Shown: positions 44,004 to 55,946, counted from the first letter of the stretch. The stretch is DNA of 64,000 nucleotides from Oreohelix idahoensis (GCA_024509875.1 JAMPIV010000298.1:248001-312000), one strand, 5' to 3'. The notes: generated by a model not told the origin, from the sequence alone. Numbers and translations: made by a program.

Positions 44004-44330
44004 GGTGTTATTATTGATGCAGGTTCGGCTTACTTGACTAATCTTTGAACCTATTTGAGGTCATAGTTCAATTAGTGTGATACATAAATAACAAAAAAGT
44101 AGGATAAGCCAATGAATCTGGCCTAATTAATCTACAAAACTGAAAGCTTTAAACATAATTTTCGTCATGAGTTATGGTCTGTTGCGTTAAAATCTGACGG
44201 GAAACCAGTTAATCTCGTAATCTCTAAGAATAACAATTGGTTACTTATATTTTCACGCAAATTTAACAAAGATCTTGTTTTGTTTTGATGTTATTGTCAC
44301 GTGGCAGTTCTCATGACCAACTTGTACAAA
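44004..44330. promoter_or_regulatory. Upstream region of the DECR2-like gene, possibly bidirectional
   Basis: The 327 bp between the DECR2-like ATG (minus) and a plus-strand ATG at 44331. It contains a palindromic E-box GTCACGTGGC (CACGTG at 44298-44303) and an ATTGG (CCAAT) near 44234. No TATA box is obvious. Transcription start sites are unknown. Confidence 0.35.
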
Positions 44331-44373
44331 ATGGAGGTATCCAAGATTTCTTCGTTAAACACTTTACAATTAT
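44331..44373 (+). CDS. Possible first coding exon of a divergent gene
   Basis: ATG in a fair context (ACAAAATGG) then VSKISSLNTLQL and a strong donor TAT|GTGAGTAT. 14 codons plus one base. I could not find a second exon or a family. It may be chance. Confidence 0.25.
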
Positions 44374-45599
44374 GTGAGTATCAAATAGGTCTGGTTCACA
44401 TTTATGTCATGTCTCGGAATGAATTAATTAATGACAACTTTTCGCTCCTTAAGGAGCAATAGGCAGCACCTGGAACTGTAAAATATAAAGAGCTAAAAAA
44501 CAAAAGAGAATAGTAAATAAATAATACTCATAAAGGCACTGGTGAGAAATAAAGAAGTAGGCCTAACATTTATTTATTTAAACAATAGATAATCCCAATA
44601 TTAGATTATTTACATACATGCAGTGCACCCATAACTATTGAGCAGGTGTTGAGAATAGACAAGACTATACAGGGAACCATACAGTAAAGTCTGTTTTTTA
44701 AATTTAAAGATGAAAAAATATCACACTCAGCCTCTGATGGGTTATAAAATCTTTTTTTTTTTCGTAATTGCTTAAAATAAACTAAATCATCCAATGGGAT
44801 CTACCGGTACATCAGTATCGATTGGTTGCCGACCCCTGTATTAAATCATTGTAAATTAGCTGAAGATTATTTTTAAGTGTTTTAAGATTTAAATATAACA
44901 ATTTTGTTTATGTTATACTGAGTAAAGTGCAGATACGAGGACAACCTGTTACCAGAAAGAAGCACCATATGACTATTTGGGTAGAAAGACTTAAGGAAAG
45001 AGTGGCAATTGAACATAGCTGTCTAAAGTTATAGACACTATAAATCTTAATTATAACCCAACAAAGGTTGAACGTGTTATTTGTCTTCATTAAATTCTTA
45101 AAAAACCACTGGTGTTGACTTCGAGCGGGAAGTGTGTCTCTCAAGACGCTGCAGCAATTTCTTTTATGCTGAGGTCGCTAGCCTAATGCACACCCTTTGC
45201 TTAAGTTGTCTGTTATGACATGTTTAACGGAATCATTCATTCTGTTTATTTCTTTGTCCCCTCAGAGATATGTGGAAACCATAGGAGTTATACTACAAAT
45301 ACATAGTTTATATTATCAGAGCGATCAGTAATGTTGATGGATGGGGGGGCGTGGACTTTCAGCAATGACTCAGTACTTCATTTCTTGCTTCAGCCTAGCC
45401 GTTAACCCGCATACTCAAACAATAGAAAGGTTGTCTGATTCTGTTAATGCTGTTAGGATTGGACTACATATGAGGTATTGGGTACGTAATTGATTTATGA
45501 TGAACAGTTTTGTTTAACAGTGGTGAACACAGTGGCTCCACCATAAGTACTGAGTAATTTAATTCTACTTGTAAGAGGTAGTTCAGATAGGACTGTTGG

Positions 45600-48305
45600 G
45601 GGCAAGGGTTGACAAGATAGGCCCTTCCTAAATAGAAGGTAACGCCTGAGTGAATACATAGCCTTTGTCAACCAAGCCAACCGTACCTGCTCGTGGCTCG
45701 TGGTGCCCCCTGCTTTTGCATACATGGCTCTGGGGAATAACGCACCAAATAACCATTCCCCCGAGTCTGCGGGGTAAAACAATTGACTATTGGTGGGAGC
45801 TCCTACAGAAACCCCTCAGAGGAGCACGCACCCCTGATAGATGCAGAAACAGTGGGCTCACTGGTGTGTGAACATGTCCCTTATTCCCACCAAGGGCATG
45901 ACCAGGGAACTCACCCTGGTAAAACTAAGGTCAGGGAGTAAACCTTGCAAAAAAATCAGTGCAGGAGGAGCATGATAGTCTTGGTTGACAGTCCACCTAA
46001 GAGAAGGAAAACTTCATACAAACCCGGGTAGAAAAGACTCATTAGTCCGGAAAGACAGCTTTCCTAGGAGAGACAAATCTGTTGACAAACAACTGCTGCC
46101 TTGCAGGAAGGTCACGGAAGCGTGGAATTGTGCTACAGACCTGGAAAGAAGCAGTACTAGTTCCAATTCTTATAAAGGATAAAGACCAAATGAACCCCAT
46201 CAGCTATAGACCCATAAGCCTTCTAAGCGGCGCGGGAAAGCTTATGGAGAAAATGATCAGTACCAGATTAAGTTGGCACCTCGAAGAAAAACAAATTCTA
46301 CTGCACCAACAAGCAGGCTTCAGGCAACACAGTTCTACAGAGGACCAAGTCACCTACATTGCACAGGAAATCGACGATGCTTTCCAAGAAGGGAAGCACA
46401 CATTAGAAGTTTAGGTAGACATGGAGAAAGCCTTTGATAAAGTTAGGAAAGATGGGCTTAGAGTTAAAATGCTTAAATATGGAGTCTGTTGAAGAATGTA
46501 CAACTGGATCAGTCACAATCTAACAGACAGAACAGCTAGATTGCAGGTGCATGGACAGTTTAGCAAAAAGACCACAATGGAGCAGTGAGTCCCACAAGGT
46601 GAGATCCTTTCCCCCTACACTCTTCCTTATATATATAAATGACATCACAGAAAACATCCACAAGAATGTCCACAATTCCCTCTATGCTGATGACCTGGCC
46701 ATGTGGACTTCAGAAGAATACATCACCACAGCATGAGTGAACATGCAAGATTCACTGCTAGCCCTTGAAAGTTGGTCCAGAAAGTGGTTGCTCAAAATCA
46801 ATTAACAAAAAACAAGACACACTATTTTTACCTTGTCAAACAAACCACAGCAAGTAAAACTACAACTAATTGGGCAGGCAGTACGAGAAGAAGAAACACC
46901 AACATACTTAGGAATCACACTAGTTCGCCGCATGACATAGAAATCACAGATAACAAAAACACAGCTAAGGGCAAAACTTTGCATGGCCATCATAAAAAAG
47001 TGTGCTGATGAGAATATCCTCAAAAAGCTGTACACTGGCAGAGTCAGGCCTGTTATGGAATATGGCATCACAGCCTGGTTGACGGCAGCAAAGTCAAATT
47101 TTGACAGTAAACAGACTCAAAAACCACGTATTATAACAGGGGCCCTAAAATCCACAAAAATCAACCTTATGGAAATCATTACAGGGCTACAGTCAATGGA
47201 GGACAGAGATGACAGCAGAGTCTTACAACAAGCTGAAAACTTTAAGAGACCCGAAGGACGCCCCATGTTCCAGAGAAGAATTGGCTAGGAAGAGGCAGGC
47301 TCAAGCGAACTAACTTTGTGGCGCAAGCAAAAATACCATGCTAGCACAACTATCCCACTGTGGAAAATAAGATGCTTTCCTGAGCTAAAACTTGATATTC
47401 CAGGCATTGAAAGCAAGGGAACACAGACAGAGACACAAGGAAAGTGTATAGCAACCAAGTATATTGACCAAAAATTCCCAGCAAAGCTTTGGACACATGC
47501 ATATACTGATGGTTCAGCAAAAAACGCAGTTGAAAATGGTGGTGCTGGCATCCTCATCAAATTAAAGAATAGAATCCAATCTGGGGCAATCGCCACTGGC
47601 AAATAGTGAAATAACTTCAGTACTGAAGCAGAAGCCCTGAAACAGGCAGCGGGAACCCTTATTGAATGCAGAGCATGTGCAGAAAAACAAATAGTAATCT
47701 TTACAGATGCCCTCTCAGTAATAACAGCTCTGAAGAGCCACCATGCTAAAGGATTGCAAGATCTGATAAACTCTCTTGAAAGACTAGCCAAATGCTTCAA
47801 CAAGTGCACAATCCAGTGGATACCAGCCCATTGCAACATACCAGGAAATGAGGAGGCAGACAAACATGCTAAGGAAGGAGGATCCTTACAACAAAGTGAT
47901 ATAGAGACAGCTTACAAAATGGCAAAAACTTCTATAAAAGCTACATTCGTCCAAATGGGAAAGAGAGCACACAGGCCATTTAAAAAATGATGCATATCAT
48001 CAGCTATCTAGGAGAGAACAGGTCACCATTTTTTGGCTATGCACTGGACACAACAGATTGAGATACCATCTATACCACAAACTCAAAATTGGTGCAACAG
48101 ATCTCTGCACCTGCGGCACCAGCCCGATGACAGCAGAACACCTGCTGCAGTCCTTCCCAACCTACAGCAATGAATAGAGTAGCATATGGCAACAATACAC
48201 TTCTGTCAACGAAAAAACTATTTGGAGATGTCAGGAACCTTGATCTGACTACTGCCATTATTAGAGTCATTAATGTGGAAGTCTGAAGGCGAACGAGGAA
48301 GAAGA
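45600..48305 (+). mobile_element. LINE (RT + RNase H), 5'-truncated, with 15-bp TSD
   Basis: Flanked by AGATAGGACTGTTGG (45585-45599) and AGATAGGACTATTGG (48306-48320), one mismatch. In the plus strand: RT blocks PISYRPISLLSGAGKLMEKM and QQAGFRQHSSTEDQV (46.2-46.35 kb), VDMEKAFDKV (46.42), VPQGEILSP (46.59), YADDLAMW (46.68); then YTDGSAKNAVENGGAGILIK (47.5, RNase H), IFTDALSVITALK (47.7), IQWIPAHCNIPGNEEADKHA (47.8) and a CTCGTSPMTAEHLL zinc-like end (48.1). The 3' end is GAACGAGGAAGAAGAAG. No endonuclease was found, so it is 5'-truncated. Stops and frameshifts make it inactive. Confidence 0.85.
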
Positions 48306-48638
48306 AGATAGGACTATTGGTTTTTGAGATTTATAGTACTTAGATGTATTTTGAGCGTAAAGTGATATGCACATCTATTGTAGCTAGGTATATGTTGAAA
48401 AACAGATTATTCTAGCTGGATATATTTATCATAAGGGGTTGAAAAACAGATTATTCTAGTAATTATCAAATATCTATGTAGTTTTCTTCCCCAAAATAAA
48501 AGAGACATTCAACTGTGCTTACAGACATTAGAAACTTTGTACGTGTGTCACAGGGTTAATCCAAAGATTACCAGAGGAGGGGTGGGCCTGGTTGCTCAAA
48601 AGACAATAGTGGCTCTGTTAAAGATGATTTATCATGTA

Positions 48639-49977
48639 CGAGGGACGTTCAGAAAGTAATGCACCACATCGTTTTTTTCAGCTAATAAGGAAGATTGAAG
48701 CACGAAATTTTGCACACTTCAAATATGGCATGTGCCAATTGTGTGCACCAAATTGCACCGCAACCAGCCAAATAATACGGCTGCCCTAAACCGTTGAAAT
48801 GGAGCGTGTTAGCAACTTGCGTTATAAGCAGCGAATTGTGATAGAATTTCTTGTTGCAGAGAAGGAAACTGTTGTGAACATTCACAAGCGTCTATGTGAT
48901 GTGTATGGAAGTTTTGCAGTCGACAGGAGTACAGTCAGTCGCTGGGTTCAGAGAATCAAAGAATCAGGAAGTGGAGATACGGAGCTGCTTGATCGGCCGA
49001 ACTGTGGACGTCCTGCCACAGCCACCAACGCAGAAATGTTGAAATGCGCTGAGGGCACTATTCTTACTGATAGGCGAATCACTACTCAACAGTTGGCCTT
49101 ACAGCTGTCAGTCAACATTGGTAGTGCAAATGCAGTTGTAAAAACTCTCGGATTTTCTAAGGTTTGCGCAAGATGGGTTCCTCGAAGTCTCACAAATGAC
49201 CACCGATTGCAAAGGAAAGCAATTTCTTCTGAATTGTTGGAGCGTTTCAGTGCTGATGGAGAGAACTTTTTGGCTAAGATTGTTACAGGTGACGAAACCT
49301 GGGCACATCATTTTGAACCTGAGACAAAAAGACGGTCAGTGGAGTGGCATCATCTGCAATCACCACGAAGAAAGAAATTCAAGACAATTCCTTCAACTGG
49401 AAAGGTCATGATCACTGTCTTTTGGGAAATTGAAGGTGTGATTCTTGTGGACGTTATGCCAAGAGGAGAGACAATCAATTCGCAAGCTTACATTAAGACA
49501 TTGAAAAAACTCAATCAACGTTTTCGCAGAGTTCGGCCGCACAAGAATCCAGCAGACCTGCTTCTCCTTCACGACAATGCGCGCCCTCACACAAGTCTGG
49601 CAACACGGAAAGCAATCACCAAATTGGGTTGGACTGTACTACCCCATCCACCCTATAGTCCCGATTTGGAACCCTCTGATTTTCATCTATTTGGTCCACT
49701 TAAAGATGCACTCTGTGGGACAAGATTTGAAGATGATGAAGGAGTGATTCATGCAGCGAAGAAATGGCTACATGATCAAGACAAAATCTGGTACGGGCTA
49801 GGAATACATGCACTTGTTTCGCGCTGGCATTAAGCCGTAGAAGTTGATGGGGATTATGTTGAATAATACCGATGTTTACATGACATATCCATGTATATTG
49901 TGTATAAATTTCATGCTTTTTGAATAAACAGCTCCTGAGAAAAACGATGTGGTGCATTACTTTCTGAACGCCCCTCG
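48639..49977 (+). mobile_element. mariner transposon, full length (1339 bp)
   Basis: Flanked by TA (48637-48638 and 49978-49979). TIRs begin CGAGGGACGTTCAGAAAGTA on the left and CGAGGGGCGTTCAGAAAGTA on the complement of the right end; they match for about 38 bp with one mismatch. A single transposase gene fills the interior. It lies upstream of the DECR2-like gene, or downstream of the possible divergent exon. Confidence 0.96.
48799..49833 (+). CDS. mariner transposase, DD34D, 344 aa with a likely early stop
   Basis: N-terminal paired-type HTH DNA-binding region (residues 1-110; YKQRIVIEFLVAEKETVVNI, RSTVSRWVQRIKESG), linker WVPRSLT (126-132, usually WVPHxLT), then the DDE/D catalytic domain with Asp165 (TGDETW), Asp259 (HDNARPH) and Asp294 (PSDFHLF). 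34 residues separate the last two Asp, the mariner DD34D spacing. It ends RWH-TAA, but the next codons read AVEVDGDYVE, the usual mariner C-terminus, before a second stop at 49864. The TAA thus looks like a recent nonsense change removing about 11 residues. The ATG is 160 bp inside the left end. Confidence 0.95.
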   Translation: MERVSNLRYKQRIVIEFLVAEKETVVNIHKRLCDVYGSFAVDRSTVSRWVQRIKESGSGDTELLDRPNCGRPATATNAEMLKCAEGTILTDRRITTQQLALQLSVNIGSANAVVKTLGFSKVCARWVPRSLTNDHRLQRKAISSELLERFSADGENFLAKIVTGDETWAHHFEPETKRRSVEWHHLQSPRRKKFKTIPSTGKVMITVFWEIEGVILVDVMPRGETINSQAYIKTLKKLNQRFRRVRPHKNPADLLLLHDNARPHTSLATRKAITKLGWTVLPHPPYSPDLEPSDFHLFGPLKDALCGTRFEDDEGVIHAAKKWLHDQDKIWYGLGIHALVSRWH

Positions 49978-49979
49978 TA

Positions 49980-52900
49980 TTTTACATGTTGACCAATGTT
50001 TAGTTCTGTTATCAGTTAATCTACGTGCTAACAGTTCTATTCATGGCCAGCATGGTGTATTTTGCACTTATATAAATGTTAAATGAACACAATATTAGTC
50101 TGACGTCACTTGTGTATGATGACGTTGTTTTGGTGCTTAACATAATTTATGCAAACCGTTAGACGGGGCCTTTCGTTATCAGATTTTGATCAAGAAGGAC
50201 GTTGTTGCGCACATATTCTTTTGTGACGCACAGATTACTGTTGGTAGGCATACAAATGTAAAGTATAACTATTTGTCTGATGAAAAGTATTTATTTGAGA
50301 ATCAATGATTCTTAGAGTAAGGGACAGAACCCTGATTGATCGATGTTGTATTCGGTTCTATGGGTTATCTGTTCTTGTGTCTCGGTCTGGCGTATGAGTA
50401 CTAGATTTACGTCATTTTTCGTCTGGTATGGTCAGAAACAGATTGGTCTTGCATAAAATGTTTATGGCCCGAATTTATATTTATTCCTTGACTATCTAAA
50501 GTGATTCGGTCTTATATCTTTGTATCTTTGTATTTCTATGTCGGACTATTTTGTGAGCTGAACTCTGGGGTGAAAGGCTTTTCTGCGCATGCGTCGATTT
50601 GGTGTGTGTGGACAGAGAAGGCTGTCATGTCGTCGCTACTATGGGCTGGTCGATTAGAAAGTTTGAAGATTGATCTCTGTGATTTATTCTAGGAAGGAGA
50701 TTGTTTCTCTGTATGACTGTATTATCAGAGATTCTCCTAATGTCCATTATTAACGCCTAGGAATGGCGTGCGTTATTCGCTTGTATGTGTTTTCCTAAAG
50801 CCAGGTAAAACCAGAACATTTTTTGCTGAACTTTTTTGCTAAGCCTAGATGGGAGACGTATTATCGTACATCTAGGATTGTTGATTATAGATGAAGATGA
50901 CGTGTTATCTAGCAGCACTAGATCACTTGATGTAACCAGCCTTATTGATAGCAGATATGTATAGAAGCCCAATGAGGACATTTACGTATGAATAACGAAG
51001 TAATTCTGCTTCATAATTTTTCATCACGGAGGAGAGCCATTTTGGATTCCCGCCATTGTAAGCGGATCATTGTCGGAGAACAGAAAAGGTCTTATTATCT
51101 GATGATGGTACAGAGATCTACATATTATGAAAATCCACTACTGTGGTTTAACATTGTTGCTATAAACATTGGATGGATTTACGGCTTGAGAAACTTAGCC
51201 AGGAGAAGGTTCTGTCAGTGAACCATTGTTGATGATTATGTATCCACCTTAACTGACGCGATTAGTCAGTTGAAGCATGAGACGATAGACAACCAGAATA
51301 TTGAGTGCTTGCCTACTATCGTTCCATTATATTTACCACTACATGAATGTACATCTGATATTGTCACCCATTTTTCAAGTATACGATGATTTTTGTGCCA
51401 ACCTGTTCAAATGACTGTAAACGTGATGTCGAAGTGTACGTCCATTATTAAATGTATGAAACGTCATCAGTGGTCTGCCCTTTATTGACTTCTGCTTATG
51501 ATTGAGTGAGTGACTTGTCAACTCAACAGAACTGTACACACATTCGCGTCCTTTACATCTACATTCTCACTCGATGTCAGCACTGTGTCGGAACGAGTTG
51601 ACCATCCATCTACGTGTCCAGTATGACCTTATGAAAGCAGTAACATTACACATTATAATTACCACTCTCCCTTATCAATGTGATGACCTCAACATTCTAC
51701 ATTTATCAGACGTCAAAGGTGTTGCTCCTTATTTTGAAGAGTATCTACTCTTCTATGTGGCTGTATATTGTACAAAGGTCACCACTGATATTATATATGA
51801 TTCCAAACAGAAGGATTGAGTTCGAGGAAGTATTTTCACAGAGAAGTATTGCTATCGCAATTTAAAATATAAAAATATTAACTCCACGTCTGGGGTTCGA
51901 TACTTCAGTGATCCATGATGGCACTGCGTAGTAAATATTCCAGATGTGTGATGTTCCAAGGAGTACTGTAGGAGCTTTCAACTTATTAATGTAATTCATG
52001 CTTTCAAATGAACTGGTTTAATGTCATAATAAATATGCCGGTATTTGTGGACCCAAAAATCAACCAGGTGTTGGAGTCCGTGCATGAACTGTAATTTTCT
52101 TGACAACCCCAAACCATTCGCAAACATCCATAAGCACGATACTCAAGATTATTAACCATCCATAATAATCCTAAAACAAGCTTCAACAGGCTCAGAGATA
52201 TTTTGCAACCAGGTTAGATAGGTTGTAAAAGTGGAGTGAGATGAATTTGGGAGTCAGGATGAGGTTCCCAGAAAGCGGCTACCAAGAATTCAGTTCACAG
52301 TGACATTATTACCACTACTCTGCTATCTCCCCCTTCTTATAGCTCATGAGTCCCCTTAACCCACTCCCCTCACCCACAATGAGAAGAAGAGATGGGAAAA
52401 TAAAAACATTTTTAACACAGGATTTTAATGCACTAAAAAGCCACAAATAATTTTTCAAGGAGTTTATAGCTTGCAGTCAAAAATGTAACATCAAATTGAA
52501 AAAAAAGCCTGGGGCGCTGATTCTATATGAAATTAACTTCTGCTTTATACTTCATTACACACTTATTGATAAATATATGATACTATCTTGTATAGCGTGT
52601 TGCCCTTCACTGGTCTTCTTTACTTATAAACACCTTTTCCTTTCATGAATGCTTGTGCTGTACTGGGAGATCAATGGAACAACGCAAGACCTCGCTGTAG
52701 TGTTGGTTGACTCTCCTAGTAGACCATTACTTTGAACGATGACTTTTAGAAGCCTTAGATGGGATTGACAAGTTGGTCGTCTTGTTGCCACTGGCGGCTG
52801 CCTTCCCTTATAGGACGTATATACGTCGGTGCGTTGGTACGTGTGTACGTATCTGGCACAATCTATCGGGTTTTGAGTCTTTTTATGTGGGCTTTGGATT

Positions 52901-53580
52901 ACCCTGTTAGCTTCTAGTTCTCCAGTGGCCGTCTCATGTGTCTCTGGCCACTTACGGTGTTCTTGGCGGTTGTAATAAATAACCTTGCGTCAAGCTGGGT
53001 TTGCTGTAGCTTATTAATTTGACTTTCGCTTGTCTGCAGAATGTGTTATGGTTTGGGTTGGCGGTTACGTGTGGTTGAAGCATTGTTTCACAAATATTTA
53101 AAAGTAGCTATGTCTGTGCTATAGATGTATTACATTTGTAGTCTACTCCGATAGCGTGGGTAATTAGACTTGGTTCGATAAAAACCACAAGCTCTCCGAA
53201 TCTCGTCTTCGTTACAGCAGTTATGAATGAAATACTGAAAGCCTTATAAGTAACTAAATCTATTCATCCCTATGACTGTAGTGTGGGTGTGTTGTTGTGA
53301 TGAAGTGTACTGAGATTCTGTCTTTCAAATGGCCCATGTCTTTTTCTCCTTGCATTTTGTTCACTTTTCTAGGAGGGATTACAGGCAATCCTTCTCCAGG
53401 TTTCTTCTCCTTCTATTATTTACGTTTTTCAGAGTGAGATCACGAGGGAGTTTGATCTCATCTGCTTTATGGTTCTTCTCTTTGTGTTTAGAGTTGGGGT
53501 GTAGGGAATTGTTGCAGTAGTATTCTAGATTAAGACTATAGAGCCTTGATCAGAGTGGCACCAGTTTAGTCTTTTTAAAA
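49980..53580. other. No recognised gene or element
   Basis: About 3.6 kb. Several open frames of 60-85 codons exist on either strand but none has a domain, repeat match or splice context I can support. 'Tacgtcggtgcgttggtacgtgtgtacgtat' near 52818-52850 is a short alternating tract. Confidence 0.5.
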
Positions 53581-53613
53581 AAGATATGGCAGGCAGCTAG
53601 ACGCATTTTTCGG

Positions 53614-53735
<122 letters not shown>

Positions 53736-53886
53736 CGGCCATTTTTGCTTCATTAGATAGCAGAGGGCAGAGCTTAATCCCGTTTCTTTGTCTAGCAGTA
53801 CCGGTTGCATCAGAATTGTTTACAGTTTTGATTGGCTGAGAGCTAACGGGATTTGAAATTATTGGGTAGAATCAAAGCCACGCATA

Positions 53887-53930
53887 TGACGTCACGAGGT
53901 TAGCGTGCTGATCGGAGAGAATAAATAGGG
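53887..53930 (+). promoter_or_regulatory. Promoter-like elements: CRE and TATA box
   Basis: A palindromic TGACGTCA (53887-53894) lies 27 bp before ATAAATAGGG (53921-53930). A start site near 53950-53960 is expected. About 90 bp downstream of the TATA box is a donor-like TTTG|GTAAGC (54017). It could drive a host transcript or belong to an LTR (see 55275). Confidence 0.45.
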
Positions 53931-54943
53931 CCGTAATTTAATTCTAGTTCTCTCTAATGTAATTGCCAGCTGGTACCCGAAACAAGTCGGTTCGCCTTCA
54001 GTGGGAATTCGAATTTGGTAAGCATAATTTTTGCGTGGGACTTTAATTTTTCTAGGCCTAGGCCGATCAGTTCAGTTTCTTTGGGCAGTTTAAGTTTAAT
54101 GTTAATTCTTAATGCCAGAGCCATCAAATACGATCTGAGTGATAGACATGAGAAACTTAAGAGGTCCATAATAATTCCTTATTAAGGGAATAGCGGTATT
54201 GAGATGTCACCGGCGTGCTTTGTATTATTGCAAAGTAGGTCGGGAGAGAAACCCGCATCTCTGATTTATGAATTTACAGAATGACGGGAGCATGGGTATT
54301 TGTGATTTTATTGAGAGGTGTAATTTGTAAGCACGTGCGTGGGTTACGGAATAGTTATTCGATATGATGTTTAGAGGGGTGAGGGGGAGAGAAGCACGTG
54401 GGGTGCTGTCATTAATGAATATGTATGTAGGAGCACGTGGTGGTAGAATTGTAAACACGTGTTGGTAACTATCGAGATGTAATTGGTAACCTGGGGTTAT
54501 GTAAGCAGTATGTATATGCTAGCATCTAACAGGGTTATACGTTATTGATTGTGCATTGGTGTTCCGTGTACTCAGAAGACGGAGATGAATTATTTCTTTT
54601 AAAGGAATTTATTTTGTATTACATTTTATGTGATTTACGATTTATTGACGGGAATTTTAGGAATTCCTAGAGAGGTCTAGTTATTTTGTGCTAAACATTT
54701 TTGCTGCATTCAGTGTCAGCGAGAAGTGGGCCAAAGTATTTTAGACAGTTCGGTCCTCAGTGAAAAACTGTTGTGATTGTAACCAGTCATGCAGAACAAA
54801 AGATCTGGGTCAACCAATGTTTATTTTGACTCGGGGAGAGTGAAGAGAGGGGAGTTATGTGTTGAAGAGTAAGGGAGTTATTTGTTATTCGAAATATATT
54901 ATTACTGTGTGTTTAGCTGTTGTTTTGTTCTTTTGTCTAAACA

Positions 54944-55946
54944 GCAGGTACCGGCTTTTTGTGGGGAAGAGCAGAATTTTTGATACCACAAAATTTCTCC
55001 CACGGCAAAGTTGTGGCATTCGCCGACACGCAAAGTCGTGCGTTAATTGCCAGTGGCGGACGGAGCGAAAGAAAATGCGTTTTCCCAAGGCAGGGAAGAC
55101 ATTCTTCAGTTGAAAGGGATTTTGGTGGAAAATCCGGAGCTTTGATGCTCAATCTTCTTACACCCGCAAATCGGAAAGTTGCCAGCGTGGTTGTAAATTT
55201 ATTTCGATTCGTCCCGGCCATAATAACGCCGAAGGCCTGACCCCAGAGTAGGGAGTGGGCAGGTAAATCCAGAGTGGTAGCAGCAAAACCAGCTACCAAA
55301 TCGTAGTTTTTTTTCCAGAAGCCAGTGGTGAAACCTAGTCGTCAATTGCAAGAATTGTGGGGAGCAACAGGGTCAAAATCCTCTCCACAGATTTTAGAGC
55401 AGAGGACAGCTGCTGAAGTGTATTCTACAGGAAGTAGACCAGAAAGACAGAACTGAGACATAGTTTTGTGAAGATCATAGCAGAGAACAGCTGTTGAAGT
55501 GTAGAGGGGCAGTTAGCTGTGTAGCAGTTCAGGAGATTTTCAGGATAGGTTGTGTAGAAACGAAGTCTGTGCAGAGTTGGTGTGGACACTTCGTAGTAGA
55601 TCTAGCTGATTGTGTACTTAGAGTTTATAGTAAAGTTAGCATAGCTAGTTGGAGTGGAGGCTCGGCATCGGAGACCCCACCCAGGGCAGTGTAGTTTATT
55701 TCATTTAATCTTACCTTCTCTCTCCATACAGGTGATACTTGTGGGTGAAGGGTTGGGTTTTGATGATACAACCTTTGTATCACCCGGTCGCCAGAGCGGT
55801 GTTGTAACCACTACGCTAGCGCGGCTCACCCCCGTTTATTTCATTTAATCTTACCTTTTTCCTGAATTTGTTTGTTTCAGGAGTGCTTACACTGCAATTT
55901 TATGTATTTGACATGTATATGAGTTTTGTTTATAGGTGTAAATAAA
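54944..55946 (+). other. Possible noncoding exon or LTR leader, with AATAAA
   Basis: Begins after an acceptor-like TTTTGTCTAAACAG (54931-54944) and runs to AATAAA at 55941-55946. It includes a PBS-like TGGTAGCAGC at 55275 preceded by 'aatcCAgag', so the stretch from about 53.8 to 55.27 kb might be an LTR. It also has a diverged duplication: 'gcagaggacagctgctgaagtgta' (55391) and 'gcagagaacagctgttgaagtgta' (55480). No protein is recognised. The two readings (spliced transcript, LTR element) are alternatives. Confidence 0.3.
55718..55833 (-). mobile_element. Short tRNA-derived SINE with a 24-bp TSD
   Basis: Flanked by a perfect 24-bp direct repeat, starting GTTTATTTCATTTAATC, at 55694-55717 and 55834-55857. 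The minus strand begins GGGGGTGAGCCGCGCTAGCG with box A TAGCGTAGTGG; the expected box B is degenerate. The head resembles the SINE at 24039-24326. Length 116 bp. Confidence 0.88.

Larger units (their letters stand above)
41540..45115. repeat. Local cluster of a related repeat, direct and inverted copies
   Basis: The core 'cctctgatgggttataattaggat.tatattgttttcaattccaaat' occurs at about 41566-41730 and 42945-43095 (plus), a shorter form at 44690-44850 (plus) and a diverged inverted form at 45000-45115. A second block ('aatctccaaa.gaacattgccaat', 'catg(g/t)ag(t/c)tattt') appears plus at 42120-42260 and inverted at 42640-42770. So parts of one unit were duplicated and inverted around exon 1. No ORF or TIR was recognised. 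Confidence 0.55.

Noticed and set aside
44331..45480. Second exon for the divergent gene near 45443-45467
   Set aside because: The acceptor-like site gives an immediate stop in the required phase.
54937..55299. 120-codon minus-strand and 93-codon plus-strand frames
   Set aside because: No domain, overlapping each other on opposite strands; probably chance in a locally GC-richer patch.
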